DNA of 64,000 nt from Amyloporia xantha (taxonomy: Eukaryota > Basidiomycota > Agaricomycetes > Polyporales > Adustoporiaceae): the NCBI GenBank assembly GCA_036971615.1, contig JAYKKR010000008.1, positions 1,550,001 through 1,614,000 on the forward strand, in the 5' to 3' direction. Positions 58,973 through 64,000 of the stretch are shown here, piece after piece. The notes below the pieces were generated by a model. It saw only the letters and a list, made by a program, of their open reading frames with translations. It made no database searches and was not told the DNA's origin. The position numbers and the translations under genes are program-made. Within the stretch, counting starts at the first letter, position 1. Each line of letters begins with the position of its first letter.

Positions 58973-60617
58973 ATGGAGAATTTTTGGGAGCCTGAAGAAG
59001 TTGGTGACGATTCGTCCACGGTGACATCACCTGCAAGCGATGTCATGCGGGCCTGTAGTCCTGCACCATCTCTTTACTCATTGTCTTCGTCCATCGAGGA
59101 GAGGTTCTTGGTAAGTATACGGCAGTAGTTTCTTCCTTTCCTGATACTTTTGTGTCTCTAGTCCTCCGGTTTGCTGATGCCAATATTCGTTTCCGATATC
59201 TAGGTTCGAGCTGCTTATGGGCGTCTCTTCAACAGAGTGAACGAGGTGATATTATGCCACTCATATCGCTGTAAAGTCGACAGCTTACAGGGTAAATGGC
59301 AGACATACTTTCTTCCTGCCGTCAGTGTATTCTCCACCGTCTTCATAAGGCGCACAGAACTAAGCGCCTTCCCGCTGAAATAAAGGATTACGACGAACAC
59401 AGGCGCCTCGATCTCCAACATAATATGTATAAACTGTGCCTTGGTGGTCTGTATCCAGCCAGTGATCTGGTAGTGAGAGCACTTCAAACCCATTGTAGAT
59501 CGGCGATCTTGGATGTTGGGACCGGAAGTGGATGCTGGCGAGTCTAGACATGATCTTTTTGCCTCTGAAGATTCTATATGCTACGTAGGGCTGTCGATAT
59601 GGCTAAAGCATTCCCCCATTGTGATGTCCTTGGAGTTGACCTCGTGCTGCCGATAATTGAAGGGTAGGCCTCACTGCTTTCAGTCCTTCGAGCGTATCGT
59701 TGACAGCTTGGTACAATAAGGGAATTACCCCTTAACTGTCGGTAAGCGTTTCATCAGAGGCACAGACGGCTAACGACAATCGCATTCAATTCAGATTCGA
59801 GATAGATGATGTCAGTCAGTCTGAAGTGGACCGGCCCCGTTCTAATATATTTTACAGGTGAATCTTGGTTTGTCTCATTATAAAGAGACATTCGACGTCG
59901 TCCATGTCCGCTCTGTATCAGTTGGGGTGAGTGCTCAAAGTCCTGACTAGTCCGCGCTTATTTTTGCCTGCTTCATAATCAGATACGTGACTTCCCCCAG
60001 CTGTTGAAGGAGTTATCGGAAGCACTTCGCCCTGGGGGCGTCTTGATACTTGGAGATGGAGAGTTTCAATTGTATGATGAGAACATGCGGCCCAAAGCTT
60101 TCGGCGATCCAAGCGTTTCCGAATGCTCCTCGATCCAACAGATCTTCTTTGCCGCTTACAGCGCAATAAAAGAGAGAGGAGGGAACCCCGACGCTGCCGT
60201 TATGAATCCAACGTGGCTCAGATCTCTCGATTGTCTAACAGATGTCGGGTGGCATGAAATCTTTGTCCCCCTAGGTCCATGGCGATACGGTGATGTCTTT
60301 CTATTTCTCTTCCAGATATCACATTGAAACTATCACAGAGTGCGAAGACCAGAAACAACTCGCACATGCATGCCGGGAAAATTGTCTGGGATATTTGTCC
60401 AGCCTTGCGCCTCTATTGCTAAGGTGAATTCCTTATACTTTATGCTACGTATATCGTCTCATGCAATCTCTTCACCGATAGCGATGGTTATTTTTCAGAA
60501 GTTGTAGAAGAATTATGCCTTAAGGGGGCTGCTGAAGTCAACGAACTTCGTATACACGTCTACACGCGTTGGAGCTTCGCATGGGCTGTGAAGAGTGCTG
60601 CTCATGTTTCGACATAA
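58973..60617 (+). CDS. class I SAM-dependent methyltransferase
   Basis: ATG at 58973 opens MENFWEPEEVGDDSSTVTSP. Exon 1 ends at 59110 (GTAAGT). Exon 2 reads VRAAYGRLFNRVNE. Then come LPAEIKDYDEHRRLDLQHNM and ILDVGTGSGCW, the glycine-rich SAM motif I. VDMAKAFPHCDVLGVDLV gives the acidic end of beta-2. FEIDDV and NLGLSHYKETFDVVHVRSVS correspond to motif II, and LLKELSEALRPGGVLILGDG to motif III. The gene ends WSFAWAVKSAAHVST at 60617. The intron after SGCW appears to start with GC (GCGAGT) in place of GT. After GPWRY the next exon (ENCLGYLSSLAPLLL) is out of phase, so one splice site or base there is unresolved. It resembles LaeA-like and other Agaricomycete methyltransferases; the substrate is unknown. 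Confidence 0.75.
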
Positions 60618-63600
60618 ATATTTCAGTTTAGAAGGATTTTTGGACCACATGCAAGACTTGCCAGTGTTGATGACTGAGGCACGCTATGTACGGTATGCGT
60701 TCGTACAGTATCAAGTGACGGAATTCACATGTGCAAAAATCGCTAGATATGCATGACGATACCTGATTGCCGTCGACATTTACAGCACCCTGTCTTAGTG
60801 TCAGCTTTTCTCCATCTTTAGTTTAGATAGCTGGATTCCTTGACACGTGAAGCCGGTATGCGTCAACGTGTGTAGTAGTCTGGTAACAGATGGGGTGGTG
60901 CAATTTGACACGGGAAGCTGCGGTCTTCGCTGATCGTCAGATGGCCATAGCTTGCAAGGTAGGGGCATTCAGCTATGCATTGAATTGGAAGAAATACGCA
61001 AAGACACCGAGACAAGTACTGCTAATAGTTGTCTTGTCAAGGAAAACTAGATTTCGGCGACCTACGCATTACAGGAAGTTTCCATACAAAGACGCAACTG
61101 AGAGCTCTACTTGGCCCCTGCATTGCAACGTACCTATCACAGCGCCTTTGTGAGAACATCAAGGCTGACGTTGGAGTATATGAAATTTGATAAGGGGCCA
61201 AAAATCAGGCGAAGGAATGGTGAGATCTCACGGCAATATGACTTTGTTCTCAGAGGTCTCCCCGTCGAGCAAAATAATAGCGACTTTCGTCGTCTGCTTG
61301 TTCCATTAATCTACGCATTACTTGTTGCAAGGGGCTCTCACCTCGTGCATCTGGAATTCCTCAATGGTGCCATACAAAATCTCACCCCCCTCAATCAGCG
61401 AAACACGATCGCCAACCTGGAAAGAAATAAGATTACTGACTGCCGGCCGCTCTGGACCGGTTGAGTCACCTCTAAAGGCTCTCCAGCTGTGAGATCCTCC
61501 CTGGTAAACGTAACGGCATGAGCAGTCTGATCTGGGTGCAGTGAGGGCCATCGCTCAATCAGTACACGCACAATGTCATAAAATCAATGTTCGGAAACAC
61601 AGCACTTGCGGTGGGCGTCGAATGGATGATGGCCATATTGTAGGGCCTGACTCGAAGGAAGGAGCGGGATTATCTTATGCAGCTCATAAACGCCTTCTGT
61701 TTTATTTTTGTCCATCGTCCATCGTGAGGGTCCTTGCCATGCAGGTCAGTGGACAATCTGAAAATCATTGGAGATTCTCACCTGTCGCCTGTCGGGGAGT
61801 GAAATTTGACGTTTCCTCGTTTAGAAGAGAAGCATTACGTTCAGCGCTGGATCCGAGTCAAGCGTATCGAAAGGCCGATTGATGCCCCTATATTCCTCCG
61901 TCCATGGACTGACAGGCATGACGCTAGCAACTAAGCTACTCCTGTGCAAACCTGATGGAATAAGGCGTCAGGTGTCTACCGGTACTTCGTGGATTCAATC
62001 GACAGAGTTTCCGTCAAAATCAGCATAGTACTTCAAATAGCTATCTCGTTGATCCTAATATAGCTTTCGAAGTGTTTTTCCGAGTCCATGTCCTCCTACA
62101 TAGATCATGGTATCATGATTTGTAGATTTACGACATCTTCACAATGAGTGGAGATGATCTCGTGAATGCCGCAGAACAGGGCCTAACTTACGTGTAATCT
62201 GTAATTCTGATGCCGCACTCCAACCCATTACCCAGTATTCGCTGGGGCGAGACCTGAGGGCTGACTTACCGTTTTCTGAATGCGGCGATAGGTGGGGTCT
62301 TCGAGCGCATTGGTGGAAGGCTGATGGAAGGGAGATGGGGTGATGACATGCGGCGTTTACGATCTGGGTAGGCGGCATAAACAGTCGGTTGACGAAGAAG
62401 TGGCCCCACCTCGTCGCCATCCCGCGGCGTTTCAGCGAGTAGTTTCCTGGAGTAGCGCCTTATATACGAGCTCAGAATCCAGTTACCTACATTGAAGGCT
62501 TTAGTGAACAGACTCGAGGTGTATAAAAAGCAGACGGAGTTAGCTGTGCGGATTCCTCCCGAAGGTCCAAGCCTGAAGCAACGCGGCGCCCTCCAGCACA
62601 GCTGACTGCCACCGAACAGTATAAGGGAGCAGAGTCATCATACCTCTTCCCTTGCATCGTCCTACGTCTCATGTTCCCAGAACGCCTTTGCAGTGTTATC
62701 TAGCGAAGGCTCATGGGCACAAGGAGAGTCGAGACTTCATAAGCTCAACGATGTCCTTGACACGTGATCGTATATCGTCCTAGTAGCTGCCGATGTTGAG
62801 AACAATAACTTGGTTAAGCGATTATGCTTGCCCTCGTCGATGTTCATCTCATCGTCGGACATCTTGAGAATGTCGTATGAGTGGATGGCAAGCGAGAGTT
62901 GGGAATCGAGATTGCAGCAATCGTGTCGGTCGGTGTTCGCCGGTCACTGGCCGAAAATAGCGTGACATTTTTACATTGTAACTGTATATGATACTGTAGT
63001 GACATGAGTCACACGATCACTAAATGGGTATGATGTTTCGGAGTTGCACCTCTTGACATCCATGAAATGATTGTTATACGGGATGACCAATGTGCACAAT
63101 GATCTATAAACTGTTCGCCGTGTCGGGCACTGGTAGACTGTTCTCTTTGCAAGCGTCGCCGTCCGGTTGTGAGTCAGGCATTCCCAGCGTCATATAGCCA
63201 TAGCTTGACTCTCAGAGCTTATTTTGTGGCAGCAGCTCCCAGTGGCCCAGCACATACGTGATGAGTATACTTGACGTGTATGTGTATACACACGAGCGAT
63301 GAGACCGCATGCCACTCCTACGTAGATATTGATCAGCCGTCGGAATTAGATGGAAGCTGGCTAGTCGCGCGGACCAGATGGGTGCAGCCGCAAGCGATGG
63401 TGTGAGACAGTCGACTCTTCGTTACCGGCGTGATGGGCGTGTCATACTAATCCCAACTGGTATCTACTGGATTGTTGTTCCACTGACGGCCTCTTGCACA
63501 ATTGAAGCGGTGCCTGGACAATTTAGGTATCATCGACTCTGTATCCACTGTGGTTCCCGATTTGCCATCTTGTGAGTCGCCACTTGATTGCATTCTCATT

Positions 63601-63780
63601 CATCTACCGCCCATGAAATTTGCATGGTGCGGTCCATGACTTTTTTCTGACAAGTCCGGTCCACACGGAATCTCCCGCCCTTGGACACTCATAAAAGAGC
63701 ACTCAGCGTGAATCCGACCCCACCACCACATCTGTGCGTACATACCACTTCACTCTTGTAACTGCACCTGGATAGTCGTC
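60618..63780. other. 3.2 kb without complete gene
   Basis: No exon chain was found. A minus-strand piece at 61551-61318 reads FQVGDRVSLIEGGEILYGTI. It resembles the small beta-rich segment found in repetitive Agaricomycete proteins, but it stands alone and may be a remnant. The rest has short chance frames. Confidence 0.4.
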
Positions 63781-64000
63781 ATGAGTGCAGCACAACTCAT
63801 CCAACATCCCTGCACCATATGCCGCCAAACAACGACTATGTGGTGCAGCCGATGCGAAAAAGCCTGGTACTGCTCACCGGAACATCTACAGAACGTAAGT
63901 GCTAGTCCTATACTTTGTACGGGATTATGCCTGACGCCACGCCGTCACGACAATGCAGGACTGGCCTCGTCATCGGAAAGAGTGCAAGCCTGCCAATACG
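63781..64000 (+). CDS. MYND-type zinc-finger protein, 5' part only
   Basis: ATG at 63781 opens MSAAQLIQHPCTICRQTTTM and continues WCSRCEKAWYCSPEHLQN. An intron (63895-63958, GTAAGT..GCAG) joins in phase to DWPRHRKECKPANT at the window end. The eight ligands C11, C14, C22, C25, C31, H35, H43 and C47 fit the MYND pattern, including the YC..H core. MYND fingers bind proline-rich protein partners. In basidiomycetes they often sit at the N-terminus of large families of otherwise unknown proteins, so the role depends on the missing part. A CATAAAAG word about 90 bp upstream could serve as a TATA-like element. Confidence 0.85.
   Translation, partial: MSAAQLIQHPCTICRQTTTMWCSRCEKAWYCSPEHLQNVSASPILCTGLCLTPRRHDNAGLASSSERVQACQY

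Overview
The window looks like nuclear DNA of a mushroom-forming basidiomycete (Agaricomycetes). Coding segments are cut by many short GT-AG introns of about 50-70 bp. The recognisable families are fungal: an FANCM/Mph1 helicase, a Zn2Cys6 factor with its zinc cluster at the C-terminus, an AreA-type GATA finger, expanded casein kinase 1 sequences, a basidiomycete 2OG-Fe(II) oxygenase, a MYND finger and an Agaricomycete-type SAM methyltransferase. Nothing bacterial, viral or organellar was seen. All calls rest on reading translations and splice sites by eye; no database search was possible.

Region 1 (1-25 kb) is dominated by one structure. Two near-identical 1.7 kb segments lie in inverted orientation (5899-7603 and 16195-17897) around 8.6 kb with no recognisable gene. 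Just outside each arm, reading outwards, sits a divergent copy of one multi-exon Agaricomycete gene family: L1 on the minus strand (3420-5717) and R1 on the plus strand (18343-21274). The paralogs share under half of their residues while the arms differ by only a few indels. The arms are therefore either recently duplicated or kept alike by gene conversion. A further unrecognised multi-exon gene follows at 22966-24956.

Region 2 (27-34 kb, minus strand) holds decayed regulatory and transport genes. There is a GATA transcription factor with a stop codon in place of the conserved finger tryptophan. Upstream of it lies a fragment of a PMC1-type Ca2+ ATPase that ends just before the phosphorylation loop. 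Region 3 (34-39 kb) is gene-poor, with a 180 bp tandem duplication and a spaced 20 bp direct repeat.

Region 4 (39-47 kb) has an intact-looking three-exon 2OG-Fe(II) oxygenase, a Zn2Cys6 factor lacking one zinc-ligand cysteine, and two pseudogenes (an unnamed basidiomycete protein and a CK1 kinase missing its catalytic loop). Region 5 (48-55.5 kb) carries the Mph1/FANCM helicase, a zinc-finger pseudogene, a small unrecognised gene and a GNAT-like gene. Region 6 (55.5-64 kb) holds a SAM methyltransferase and the start of a MYND-finger gene cut by the window end.

Single-base frame breaks recur in otherwise well conserved genes, often in homopolymers (helicase, small gene at 54 kb, ATPase, gene at 24.6 kb, and the two repeat arms against each other). 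This suggests either widespread decay or uncorrected read errors, so pseudogene calls based on one base should be held loosely. There is no operon logic; the genes look like independent nuclear loci.
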